Below are positions 16,948 through 26,142 of a stretch of 27,500 nt of DNA, in pieces; the stretch's first letter is position 1; each line of letters opens with the position of its first letter. A program made the position numbers and the translations under genes. The stretch lies in NCBI GenBank assembly GCA_009746045.1, contig RPFO01001340.1, positions 1 to 27,500 of the forward strand, read 5' to 3'. A model generated the notes under the pieces. The model was given only the letters and a program-made list of their open reading frames with translations, made no database searches and was not told the origin of the DNA. The DNA is from Mesostigma viride (lineage: Eukaryota > Streptophyta > Mesostigmatophyceae > Mesostigmatales > Mesostigmataceae).

Positions 16948-18395
16948 TGTCTATTTATTCATGGCAGCACGTTGAAATCCCAGACATAATCCCCTGAGCA
17001 ACTGAATAGGAAGGCTTTCTTACAGAAAGACTAAAGCATGTTTACACTAATTCAACTTGAAGAAAAGAAAATTGCCTTTCACACAAGCATTGCATCCATG
17101 TGAATTGTTTGTTATTCTTGTAAGGTGTACAGTCTTACGTCTAAACTCGTCTAAATGCATGCATGGGTAAGTGCTGACCGGTTTTCTCTTATTCTCTGAC
17201 GCCACTCACGCCAGGAAACGCTCGTGGCCTGTCTGGTCATGGGAATCAGGCGCGTATCTGACAACGCCAAGCGAGCAGGCGGGCACCACGTGGACCTCTG
17301 AGCTGACTTCGCACGGTCTTCTACATGTCACCCAGCTGCCGGCATGCATGATGGGAAAGAAATCCTCGCGACATTTTGCTCGACAAGTTGGCACTATTTC
17401 GCAGTTCGCTCATGAGAAACGACTGTGAAGTTTGAACACTTAACTGAACAGCGCATAGTAAGGTACAGCTATGCTATGTATAACGGCGTGGGACACAACA
17501 ACAACAACAACAACAGCTACCTGTATAACAGCGCTGAGTCAGCGCATGACACACGACTTGCACAGTAATAAATGTAGGTAGATACTGTAATAAATGATTG
17601 GAATTTACACCGTAGTCTTGGCCTACTGTAGTGTCACCGGAATCGCGCAGGGTCTTTCGTTCTCAACATTGGAACGATACTCCGTACTTTCTGTCTTCTG
17701 GGATGGTACTAACTGAGTGGCAGTTACGCCTGTTACGGTCGCCAGCGTGATAAAGGGATGATTTTCTTTGCACAACGAATTTCAAATTTGCATGCCAAGG
17801 ACAGTCAGAACTCACACCAGTCGCTCGAGGGAAAACCATGCAGCTTTTAGCAGGAGCAAGAAGTAAGTTTATTTCTTGAGAAGTCTTATAAGGGCAGGAG
17901 TTAGGGATCACAGGCGGGGAACATAATTATGTGTTCACCCTCCAGGCATGACTGCACTCAAAAGTATGTGCCAAAGACGTCGTTACTTGTCAACGTCCGC
18001 CTACCTGACCGGCGAACAGATGACGGATTGCGACCGGACGAGGAGTTCGCGCGTGCATACTGTAACTGTAGCTGTCTATGGGACTTGGTCGGGGGCAATT
18101 GAATATTAGCGGTAGCTTTCTTGAGACACGTCCAGTTTTGAGTGGAAAATGAATATGCAAATGTCATAAAAGCAATATTCAAACCAAACAGTTTTATTTG
18201 TGAAGCATGGTCGGCATCGGACATACAGCTACAACCCCACCGTATTCAGCGATGTGCGTCCATCAGGCCGCCCCCCGGCCCAATGTGGGATACTCATAAC
18301 CGCTGTAACTGAAACTGAGTTCTAGGCGGGCACGAACAAGAGATCCCTGATTTAGTGCAGCATGAAGCATCAGGACTAAGGCCATGACAAACTAG
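16948..18395. other. Upstream flank of the phosphodiesterase gene; no gene recognised
   Basis: It contains the presumed promoter and 5'UTR of the minus-strand gene, but I can identify no TATA box or defined start site. Short open frames (17171-17428 plus; 17663-17911 and 17958-18224 minus) show no family motif. A short (ACA)n run lies near 17498-17516. Confidence 0.4.
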
Positions 18396-18556
18396 CCGTG
18401 CCGTATCCCGGTACTGCGTATTTTCGCGTATGACTGAGATAATGTGGGTGCCCGTAGTATTTTCAACGTATTTACCGTATTTTTCTCCGTATTTATGCCA
18501 TATACACTGCCCAGACATGCCGTACCGTATTTGACTGTACCCGTACCGGGATACAC
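18396..18556. repeat. Inverted repeat enclosing CGTATTT-rich sequence
   Basis: GTATCCCGGTAC near 18401 is matched in inverted orientation by GTACCGGGATAC near 18543. The interior repeats CGTATTT and CCGTAT several times. The ends suggest a small (~150 bp) foldback or MITE-like element, but no clean target duplication was found. Confidence 0.5.
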
Positions 18557-18663
18557 TACCACAAACCAGTTGTTTGATAATTAAAGTAGTAGATGCGGCT
18601 TGATCCGGCCATACTTTCCACGTCGCTTACATAGTAGGCCTTCGCTACGGCCCAAATTACTTA

Positions 18664-18696
18664 GATGGAGAGACCGCTAGGGTCTGTCTCCATCCA
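18664..18696. repeat. Short hairpin
   Basis: ATGGAGAGACC and GGGTCTGTCTCCAT pair with a small bulge around GCTA. It lies between two repeat blocks, and no gene end that it would serve is visible. Confidence 0.45.
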
Positions 18697-18777
18697 TTGT
18701 AGTGTAGATAGAATAGACCGGTAGGATTGTGTGCCCCAAGCCCCGCAAGGATTTCATCAGTCTTTCAGACAGCAATA

Positions 18778-19010
18778 CGGTACCGGTAAATGGTAACCCG
18801 GATGGTAATTAGTGCCGGTAACCGATGGTAACGAGTACTACTAGCATGCACTGGACTTAGCCTTCAGTTCATGCAATTTGGTACCGGAAACCGACGGTAA
18901 CCGGTACCGGTACCGGGTGCCTCGCCCGGTAACCGATGCTGGTACCAGTAGCCGAGGGCAAGTACCGGTTCCGGTACCGATGGGCTAAAAATGGTAACCG
19001 ACCCAACCCT
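18778..19010. repeat. Degenerate GGTACCGGTAACCGA repeat
   Basis: Units such as GGTACCGGTA, GGTAACCGATGG and CCGGTACCGG recur many times with substitutions and spacers. Many are self-complementary (GGTACC, ACCGGT), so the tract is both tandem and internally palindromic. No coding potential. Confidence 0.7.
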
Positions 19011-19056
19011 AGCCCCCATCCACCTATCTAGATATCGGGGTCTGATCATTTCCGAA

Positions 19057-19452
19057 ATCACCTTCGCTCCATCCTCAAGGAGGCCTTCAAGCAGCACGTG
19101 ACTCCCCTCGCAGCAGATGTGGCGGCCATGGGCAGCACGCTGACTGCCTAGCTTCCCCTAGCTCTCCTCCACCACCACCGCCACATCCAAGCTCCTCGCC
19201 TCCACCGCCACCACCTACACCACTCGACGCCATCACTGCCCAGCTCCTGGACATCGACAAGCGCGCCTCCAGGACAATTCCATGGCCGTCGAGTGCCTGC
19301 AAAACACCGCAGGCATCACTGCCCCGGCAGTGAGGCCACATCGCCGCCCGGCCAGCCCCTGCTGGCCCTGCCGGCGATGCACCTCCCACCCAGACCTGCA
19401 TGGGCAGCCATGCTGATGAAAGTAACCACCACCAACCCCTCCAAATGGGCTG
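19057..19452 (+). pseudogene. L1-ORF1-like fragment, decayed
   Basis: Plus-strand sequence aligns with codons ~168-300 of the ORF1 at 24324-25697: SILKEAFKQHV, AADVAAMGSTL, then the Pro/Thr-rich spacer, coiled-coil region and a GDAPPTQT-like segment. It has an in-frame stop soon after MGSTLTA plus indels, and is more diverged than copies 1 and 2. Both ends of the gene are missing. Confidence 0.7.
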
Positions 19453-19476
19453 GGGCATAGCCTAGCTTGGTGGCTG

Positions 19477-19506
19477 TTAATTAATTAATTAATTAATTAA
19501 TTAATT
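19477..19506. repeat. (TTAA)n retroelement tail
   Basis: TTAATTAATTAA run directly following the element 3' end (AACATAACTCCGTTGGGAG on the plus strand). Related copies end in (AATTC)n at 26123 and (AATTT)n at 26571. Confidence 0.85.
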
Positions 19507-19712
19507 AGAAACATAACTCCGTTGGGAGTATCTGTAGCACATATCCCTGAGAAGGGGCATATGGCTTTTAATATACATTCTGGGCTACTTCATGCAAGGA
19601 TGGGAATGTAAGCTACCCTTGCTCTAGGTGCACCAAGGCACCTGCACCCTCATGATCTATCACGCTATGCCCAGCTAAGGGGGGAGCATGTCATGTGGGG
19701 GAAGATCATCAT

Positions 19713-20771
19713 CAAAGAGACAACCAGCGCAGGCCAGAAATCGGGAGAATCCGGACCATGGTAGCTCGAGCCTGCCGTTATCTTTTCCGCGTTTTCGAGT
19801 CGTTCAGGATGATGAAGATGAATGGTGATGGAAATGTGTATCCTTGTGCATTGAAATTATGGCTGGCTTACGTGTGGAGCGACTAGATGACCTAGACGGT
19901 GGGGCCGGAAACAGCATGCTTGATCAGGGCGTGTGTTTCGAGCCTAACTGGCCGGGAGTGTCTAGTGGTGAGCACCATTGCTGCGATCGCTCTCCCACCA
20001 TTTACGAGGAAATACCCGCAAATGGAAAACCACTGAAAAGGTCTAGCTAGTCAGTCATCACGTTAGCCATGCCATGATTCCAAACGTCCAAGAACTGCAC
20101 ACGGTGCAAAGGCAAAAAGCCGGAGGACAGCACTTTCAAATGTGCGGCGGGAACCAAAAGCCCGCAGATGCCAGAAAACATCGTGTTGCGGCAGCGACGC
20201 GACGATGTGGACAACGAATCCAGTGCCAAGCTCGGAACGGCCGCAAAGGAGATCTGGCATCACAGGGTTCAGATGTGCGGAGATACTATGCGATCCAGCC
20301 GGTCCACGACCTGTTTGTAGAGCTTGTGCCAAGGGGCAGCACCGAACAGATGTGGGTGACGTTGCAAAAAACATCGGACTTGACGGAGCATAATGGCTCG
20401 GTCATAGTCTTTGACCAATAAACGCTGCAAGAGTTCAACAAGAGTCGTGATGAAATCAACACGATAAGAACAAAGATGGGAAAAACGATGTAACTGAGAA
20501 AGAACAACACCATATTTTGCTGTGTGGGAAAGGAGACTGTGAATATCGGGGTATCGAATAAAAGGAATTTGCTGGTATTTAGGATCCTTGCGCTTATCAT
20601 AGACAGCCGTACGCCAGCCCTTCTTGTTATGGGTAATGTTAAGATCGAGGTAATTGCAATGAGTATCCTCCGACGTGAGCTTTAATGTGAGGGACGCTTG
20701 CGGGTAGATGCCAGGCAGACCAGCGGTGATATACAAATGGGTTGCGAAATCAGGGTTGTCGAAAGCGATGA
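19713..20771 (-). mobile_element. 5'-truncated reverse-transcriptase retroelement inserted in copy 2
   Basis: This 1,059-bp block interrupts the copy-2 3'UTR and is flanked by CATCAT on both sides (19707-19712 and 20772-20777); the corresponding uninterrupted site is visible in copy 1 near 5780. On the minus strand it starts mid-way through a reverse transcriptase and ends with TGGCCTGCGCTGGTTGTCTC(C)TTTG. The same 3' end occurs in shorter pieces at 5972-6078 and 26511-26562. Shared 3' ends, variable 5' truncation and short duplications fit target-primed reverse transcription. Confidence 0.8.
20269..20771 (-). pseudogene. Reverse transcriptase, C-terminal (thumb) fragment
   Basis: The open frame covers about 167 residues, with NYLDLNITHNKKGWRTAVYDKR, then IPFIRYPDIHSLLSHTAKYG and VVLSQLHRFSHLC, stopping at 20269-20271. 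F/YLDL...VYDKR...F.RYP...S.....YGV..SQL.RF is the pattern of the thumb-proximal region in Penelope-like and related non-LTR reverse transcriptases. The palm with its catalytic YxDD is absent, lost by truncation at 20771. An upstream TTG lies in the host sequence and is not a real start. Clade assignment needs a phylogeny. A plus-strand frame at ~20090 begins CTRCKGKKPEDSTFKC, resembling a zinc ribbon, but lies on the opposite strand and is not called. Confidence 0.6.
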
Positions 20772-21000
20772 CATCATGGCTATACAAGAGCTAGGGCATG
20801 GCTTCTCAGCAGAGAGTGACTCCCTGCATGGGCACTGCATAATAAAATATAGCTAGGCATCATCTGGTGGGTGGCTCATCATAGGCACACATGTACATGA
20901 CTGAAAATGCTAGGCCTCAGCTGGTATAGTGCCTGTAGTAGGCGGGCATGTACAAGGCCACTGTCTAACTATTCTATACACTACTGCTGCTGTATTCCCC

Positions 21001-21339
21001 TAGGCTGGGGCTGCTGGAGTCGCTGGGGCCGCGGTGGTCGAGGGGGTCGCGTGCCAGGGCTTGTGGCCGACATAGATGGCCGCCCCCTTCCAGTACACCG
21101 GCGGGCCCGCCTTGCATCGGGTCTGCCGGAGCTGCATGGAGGTAGGTCGCCGCCATAGCTCCCGTCGCCGTTGTTGCTGCGCCAGGGTCAAGTCGTCGTC
21201 CACGGTGAAGTGAGTCTTCTCGAGCCGCTTGCGGCGTCTGAGAAACGAAATCTTGTCCGCTGGGCTCTCAAAGATGAGAAGAAGCGGAGGCGCCCCTGCC
21301 TTACTACCCCGCGTGCGGGGGAGGCGGTGGGCGGTCAGC
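21001..21339 (-). pseudogene. L1-ORF1-like protein, C-terminal part of copy 2
   Basis: The minus strand matches the last ~110 codons of the intact ORF1 (PRARG..., PADKISFLRRRKRLE, LAQQQRRRELW, AIYVGHKPWHATP...APA stop). It has small insertions, for example near 21110-21145, that break the frame. The rest of this ORF continues at 23047-23645, beyond the piggyBac-like insertion. Confidence 0.7.
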
Positions 21340-21343
21340 TTAA

Positions 21344-23042
21344 CCCCTAAATGGGCAGAAATACTGCCGATGCATCGGCTGTAACTTCACAATTTTGCAA
21401 ACCAGATGCCATCCAACCCACCCATATCCAATGGCTGTCCTTGGGGGCCAAGCATGTCCATGAGTTGCCCTTCGGGTTGGTATATCACAACCTTACATAT
21501 ATGCAGGGTTGGCCATGTATAACTGCCGTCAAAGTCAGGGGGGTCAAGACGAGCGTTTTCATTTTTGGTAGAATGTGCATTTTGAATTATGTTGTAAGAG
21601 CTAGGCACCTACCACTTCAGGGATGATAAACAATTAGTTGCTGAACAGTTTGAGCCATTGGGGTCATCATTTGGGTGGGTATACCAGCAGTTACACCCAG
21701 TACAGCCCATAGGGGTACCGTTGGTAAAAAGCAACCAAGGGGGTAGGAGTGGGCATACTACCTACTAATACCTACTAATATGGCCCCCAACCATGCCACA
21801 CAATACATTTCCCTTCCACAATGATGGGGAAACATAACTGCATCATCACACTGCCCTTACATGGCACCTATGTGCAGGTGCCACCTTGTCCATGCACGTA
21901 GGTAACGTGGTACGGATACCCTACGCAAGTCATGCATTCTAGGAGGCAGCCACCAACAAACTAGTGATTTTAAGCCTATTTCAGCTTGCCCTAGCAAGGA
22001 TAAACTAGGCCTAAGCTGCTATAGCTTGCCAGGTGATGGCCAGCACACCTGGTGGCACATGCTGACAATGGGAAGCTTCTACTCACCGGTTACATGCTTG
22101 ATGATGCCACAGAGACCAGCCAACTGCCTCACACTCATGCAATATGTGTGTGGGAAATGTATAACAAACATATATGGAGGTATTCAAACCCATACAGCCT
22201 CTAAAACTTATCACCATCACCCTGTGGCAGGTCAACTGACTGAGGGAAGCATCTAAGAAGGGTGTTTTAGAAAGGGGCCAGGCCAGGGTCAAGAAAGAGC
22301 ATGAATAATGCCAAAAGAATGTGCTACACAAGCTAGAACGTATATATAAACGTCAAACATCGATAGGAAAACGATGATTAAGCTTTACCAGGCATGGATG
22401 GCGTTACCTTGGCCCAGGCGGTGGCCGCAAAATGGCGCATTTCGGCACACCAAAGTTGTGCAGCATGGTCGCTGGATTCGGCGATTTCTGGCCACCCTTG
22501 CACGTTTACGACTACCATGTATCATAAAAAGTACAAAGAAACCAATATATCCTTTAAAATACGCCGGAAAGGTATTGCTGTCAACGTTTCTATCGTCCGG
22601 CCTGATCGCAGTTTTTTCCAGCAAGAACGCTGCCGACACCTATCAAATGGCATTCCCGCGAACCAAAAATTGGCCTGTATCATCTTTAGGACGTATAAAA
22701 TCAATTTCCTGACTTTGGTCAGAAAATTCGAACGAAAACGTAAATGCCATGCGTGGGCGCAAGCCGCCATGGCCAGGTCGTCGTTTTCCGGAATGCACGT
22801 TGTACGCGAAAAAGTACCCTGACCCCTTGTACTTTGACCGGCCAGAACACCTCTATAACTTTGTCAGAAGTATGCAAACCCTAGTACCATGCTGTGAGGA
22901 AAATTATAAACTTTCGATCTTCTCAGCTAAACGTTTCCTAATTCTCAATAGTTTTCGCGGCATTTGGTCCCCCGAGAAGGGGCCGACGTGTCGGCTGTAA
23001 CTCAGTTTTAGGCGGAAAATCGGCAGCCAGACCATTTAGGGG
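21344..23042. mobile_element. Non-autonomous piggyBac-like DNA transposon (element 2)
   Basis: Flanked by TTAA (21340-21343 and 23043-23046). It begins CCCCTAAATGG and ends CCATTTAGGGG, an 11-bp perfect inverted repeat. It interrupts ORF1 of retroelement copy 2 at a TTAA also present at the equivalent, uninterrupted site in copy 1 (near 6445), so the empty site can be seen in the window. Both ends carry an internal near-palindrome followed by TGTAACT: GCCGATGCATCGGC on the left and GCCGACGTGTCGGC on the right. The 1,699-bp interior has open frames up to ~140 codons (22394-22822 plus, unrecognised) but no transposase signature. Its terminal sequence differs from element 1, so it belongs to a separate family. 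Confidence 0.82.
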
Positions 23043-23044
23043 TT

Positions 23045-23211
23045 AATCGATCTCACCAAGAAGGCCCATGCGTGCAAGGATTTTGCTCTCAAACGCACGT
23101 GCAAGCTTCTCGGAATTCTCACCTTCTCAATTAATCGATCTCACCAAGAAGGCCCATGCGTGCAAGGATTTTGCTCTCAAACGCACGTGCAAGCTTCTCG
23201 GAATTCTCACC
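23045..23211 (-). repeat. 88-bp tandem duplication inside the ORF1 remnant
   Basis: The segment starting ATCGATCTCACCAAGAAGGC at 23045 is repeated from 23133 at an offset of 88 bp, ending GGAATTCTCACCTTCT, with almost no differences. The other ORF1 copies have it only once, so the duplication is specific to this locus and recent. The duplicate junction carries TTAATCGATC, next to the TTAA used by the piggyBac-like element. Confidence 0.85.
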
Positions 23212-23645
23212 TTCTTCCATGTCGAAGTTCTTGAGTATGGCGTTGAGGCTGCGCTTGGCGAGCTCGGCCTCCTCGCGGAGGTCAAGCGTCTGCCGCTGGA
23301 GCGCTGGGCCGGCTGCGACGGCGGAGGTGGTGGAGGTGGTATGTTGCTGCATGTCCGCCCATGCAGGTGGTGATGGGAGGAGCATCGCCGGCCAGGCCAG
23401 CAGGGGCTGGCTTGGCGGCAATGTCCTTCACCGCCTGGGCGGTGAGGCCTGCGGTGTTCTGCAGGACCTCGATAGCGATTGCATTGTCCTTGAGGCGCTG
23501 GTCGATGTCGCGGAGCTGGGCGGTGATGGAGTCGGTGGAGGCGGAGGGAAGGGGGGGGGGGAGGGCGAGGAGGGTGGCGGTGGCGGTGGGGATGGTGGGA
23601 AGCTCATGCAGCAGCCAGCGTGCCTCCCATTGCATGCCGCCACAT
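23047..23645 (-). pseudogene. L1-ORF1-like protein, middle part of copy 2
   Basis: The minus strand encodes a match to residues ~186-355 of the intact ORF1: the Pro/Thr spacer, DQRLKDNAIAIEVLQNTAGL, TAQAVKDIAAKPAPAGLAGD, LDLREEAELAKRSLNA and KNFDMEEGENSEKLARAFES. It includes the 88-bp duplication and several indels. It ends abruptly near 23645, the 5' truncation point of this copy. Confidence 0.72.
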
Positions 23646-23679
23646 CTGGTGGCTATAGCCTAGCCATAACCATCTTCCA

Positions 23680-23835
23680 CCCCGGCCATGTCATACATGC
23701 AGGCTGTCTTTTAGGTATGATCCATCATGGTGGTGCAGGTGCACCTTGTGCACCCAGAGTATATAGGTGGCCAGTTTACATCCTCCACCTGCAGGTTGTA
23801 GCCCAGACTGTATTAAAAACCCATATGCCCCTTCT
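23680..23835 (+). mobile_element. 3'UTR remnant of a related retroelement (type B)
   Basis: The plus strand contains CATGGTGGTGCAGGTGCACC, CAGTTTACATCCTCCACCTG, GTATTAAAAACCCATATGCC and CCTTCTC, the same series as 6822-7015 (minus). It lies head-to-head with copy 2 and upstream of the ORF2-like remnant. Confidence 0.6.
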
Positions 23836-23920
23836 CCGACAGGTCCTGAATGTAGGGTTTTCTAAGCATATGTAGGTCATTAGAGTCTTTGTACCAGGGT
23901 ATGCCTCGTATTACGGACGA

Positions 23921-24196
23921 GAAATTAGGCAGCGTAGGATAGCATTTGTAGGACATCTCGCTCGCACCAGTCAGGTCGACACCACCCTGGGTCTGGCCGG
24001 CCCCCAGCGGTTTGGCCAACCAGGGCGGCACATCCTGACCTGGCCTGGCCCCAAGTGACATTCCTAGAAAGCTAGGTAAACCTGCCATGAACTACATCCA
24101 GATGTTGCTGGCTGACCTAGTCGTCCCAGCTCAGTTTGAACACCACATTCACTCCCTGCACATGCAGAGCAAAAACGAGCCACGAGCCACGAGGTA
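23921..24196 (+). pseudogene. LINE ORF2 C-terminal remnant
   Basis: One frame reads EIRQRRIAFVGHLARTSQVD, then GRHILTWPGPK and stops at 24056. The +1 frame carries on with KLGKPAMNYIQMLLADL and HMQSKNEPR. The motif R-R-x-x-[FW]-x-G-H-[LVI]-A-R followed by a basic linker and a [DE]L..L...A/Q..K helix is typical of the region C-terminal to the RT domain in many LINE ORF2 proteins. One frameshift separates the two halves. The RT palm is absent. It lies about 130 bp upstream of the intact ORF1 start. Confidence 0.5.
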
Positions 24197-24323
24197 GCCA
24201 TGGCTGTCGGAGCTCATAACTTTCTCATTTGAGCACCGAATTCAGCTGTGAATATCACAATCGCTTCGTCTTTCTTAGACGCACATGCTGATATAATTTT
24301 CCGACGCTATTACGCAATATACG

Positions 24324-25697
24324 ATGAGCAAACGCCCATCGACGCAACGCAGCCTGACGGCTGCGCTCGGCAATGAAAATACGTCTGCAGCTTCGGCTGC
24401 AGCTTCGCCCACCGGCCCAGAAGGCAGCGGCGCCACTAGCCAAGCTCTAGTGGTCGTCCAGCCCCCTGCTGCGCCCGCATCGCCAGCAGCGTCGCCCGAA
24501 CCCAAGCGCAGTCGCTCTGACGGGCTGCTGGATGAGTACGACTTTGACGCCAGCCAGCCCGGCTATTTTGACAAGCTTACACCCGATCGCATCCTGGGCC
24601 ATGTGTTTTTCGGGACGCATGCCTCTCTTCTAGAACTGTGCAAGCAGCTTTCCCACCAAGGTCGCCTTGTCAATGCCTTCCTCCAGAGGCGCAATTTCGG
24701 CAAGGACGTCCTCAACGCCCGCCGCCCCCACCTCCAGCAATACGCCCTCTTTTCCCTCCTTGGACGCTCCATCGAGGAGCTTTGGCCCCCAAAGCCCCTC
24801 ACCACCACCTTAACCGAATCCTCCATCCGCTCACTCCTCAAGGAGGCCCTCGAGCAGCACGTGGCCCCCATCGCTGCAGATGTGGCGGCCATGGGCAGCA
24901 CGCTGGCTGCCGAGCTCCCCCTCCTCTCCACCATCCCCACCGCCACCGCCACCCTCCTCGCCTCCTCCACCGCCACCACCCCCACCTCCGACGCCATCAC
25001 CGCCCAGCTCCGTGAAATCGACCAGCGTCTTAAAGACAACGCAATCGCCATCGAGGTCCTGCAGAACACCGCCGGCCTCACCGCCCAGGCGGTGAAGGAC
25101 ATTGCCGCCAAGCCAGCCCCTGCTGGCCTGGCCGGCGATGCTCCTCCCATCACGACCTGGGCGGACATGCTTAAGCAGCACACCACCTCCACCACCTCCG
25201 CCGTCGCAGCACAGCTCCAGCGGCAGACGCTTGACCTCCGCGAGGAGGCCGAGCTCGCCAAGCGCAGCCTTAACGTCATTGTCAAGAATCTCAAGATGGA
25301 GGAAGGTGAGAATTCCGAGAAGCTTGCGCGTGCTTTTGAGAGAGAAATCCTTGATCGCATGGGCCTTACTGGTGAGATCGAGCTGGCCGCCCACCGCCTT
25401 CCCCGCGCGCGGGGTAAGGCAGGGCCGCCCCCGCTCCTTCTCACCTTTACGACCCCGGCGGACAAGATTTCTTTTCTCAGACGCCGCAAGCGGCTCGAGA
25501 AGACTCTCTTCACCCTTGATGACGACCTGACCCTGGCGCAGCAACAACGGCGACGGGAGCTATGGCCGACCTACCTCCAGCTCCGGCAGACCAAGGCGGG
25601 CCAGCCGGTGTACTGGAAGGGGGCGGCCATCTACGTCGGCCACAAGCCCTGGCAGGCGACCCCCGCGGCCCCAGCGACTCCAGGCGCCCCAGCTTAG
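24324..25697 (+). CDS. L1-ORF1p-like RNA-binding protein, intact
   Basis: A 457-codon uninterrupted frame, ATG to TAG. Order: Ser/Ala/Pro-rich N-terminus with a KRSRS basic patch (~61-65); a helical region (~85-190, EYDFDASQPGYFDKLTPDRI onward); a low-complexity Thr/Ala spacer (~200-222); coiled coil (~224-262, ITAQLREIDQRLKDNAIAIE); second helix (~296-314); an RRM-like segment (~315-378, SLNVIVKNLKMEEGENSEKL to PPPLLLTF); and a C-terminal domain (~379-445, ISFLRRRKRLE...LTLAQQQRRRELWPTYLQL). Coiled coil, RRM and CTD in this order is the layout of LINE-1 ORF1p (Transposase_22). It would trimerise and coat element RNA. No CCHC knuckle is visible. Related sequences occur at 6121-6620, 19057-19452, 21001-21339 and 23047-23645. 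The intact frame suggests recent insertion or selection. Confidence 0.75.
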   Translation: MSKRPSTQRSLTAALGNENTSAASAAASPTGPEGSGATSQALVVVQPPAAPASPAASPEPKRSRSDGLLDEYDFDASQPGYFDKLTPDRILGHVFFGTHASLLELCKQLSHQGRLVNAFLQRRNFGKDVLNARRPHLQQYALFSLLGRSIEELWPPKPLTTTLTESSIRSLLKEALEQHVAPIAADVAAMGSTLAAELPLLSTIPTATATLLASSTATTPTSDAITAQLREIDQRLKDNAIAIEVLQNTAGLTAQAVKDIAAKPAPAGLAGDAPPITTWADMLKQHTTSTTSAVAAQLQRQTLDLREEAELAKRSLNVIVKNLKMEEGENSEKLARAFEREILDRMGLTGEIELAAHRLPRARGKAGPPPLLLTFTTPADKISFLRRRKRLEKTLFTLDDDLTLAQQQRRRELWPTYLQLRQTKAGQPVYWKGAAIYVGHKPWQATPAAPATPGAPA

Positions 25698-26122
25698 GGG
25701 AATACAGCAGTAGTAGTGTAGAATAGATAGACCGTGGCCATGTACATGTACGCCTCCTAGAGGCCCTATCCCAGCTAAGCCACGTGCTTTATTTAATCAT
25801 GTACATGTGGTCCTATGATGAGCCACACTCCAGATGATGCCTAGCTTTATTTAGTTATGTTGTGCCCATGCAGGGAGTAACTCTCTGCTGAGACGCCATG
25901 CCCTAGCTTTTTGTATAGCTATGCTGATCTTCCCCCCCATGACAGGCTCCCCTTTCGCTGGGCATAGCTTGAAGATCATGGGGATGCACGTGCCCTGGTG
26001 CACCTAGAGCAAGGGTCCTTTACATCCCCACCCTTGCAGGAAGTAGCTTAGGATGTATGATAGGCCATATGCCCCCTCTCAAGGGCTATGTGCTACATAT
26101 ACTCCCAACGGAGTTATGTTAC

Positions 26123-26142
26123 AATTCAATTCAATTCAATTC
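26123..26142. repeat. (AATTC)n tail of copy 3
   Basis: Four AATTC units directly after GTTATGTTAC, the conserved 3' terminus of the ORF1-only family. Confidence 0.85.

Larger units (their letters stand above)
19477..23645 (-). mobile_element. ORF1-only L1-like retroelement, copy 2, split by two insertions
   Basis: On the minus strand it runs from about codon 186 of ORF1 (near 23645) to the stop (21001-21003), then the family 3'UTR and a (TTAA)n tail at 19477-19506. It is interrupted by a piggyBac-like element (21344-23042) and by a 5'-truncated RT element (19713-20771). Without them the host copy is about 1.4 kb. ORF1 is broken by indels and by an 88-bp tandem duplication (23045-23211). As in the other copies, the 3'UTR follows ORF1 directly with no reverse transcriptase. 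Confidence 0.75.
24200..26142 (+). mobile_element. ORF1-only L1-like retroelement, copy 3 (intact ORF1)
   Basis: It comprises a short 5' region (from about 24200, boundary uncertain), ORF1 (24324-25697), a 3'UTR of ~425 bp beginning GGGGAATACAGCAGTAG, and the 3' end CCCAACGGAGTTATGTTAC followed by AATTC x4 at 26123-26142. No reverse transcriptase or endonuclease lies downstream of ORF1. A simple-repeat tail is a LINE trait. Mobilisation would need a partner enzyme. I could not find a convincing target duplication because the 5' boundary is unclear. Confidence 0.65.

Noticed and set aside
20090-20330. Plus-strand peptide beginning CTRCKGKKPEDSTFKC as a zinc-finger gene
   Set aside because: It lies antisense inside a retroelement, has no start or splice context, and four cysteines in a short peptide are weak evidence.
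24563-25547. 316- and 238-codon open frames antisense to the intact ORF1
   Set aside because: They mirror the ORF1 coding strand. The plus strand has the recognisable coiled coil, RRM-like and C-terminal domain pattern, while the antisense peptides are Arg/Ser-rich shadows.
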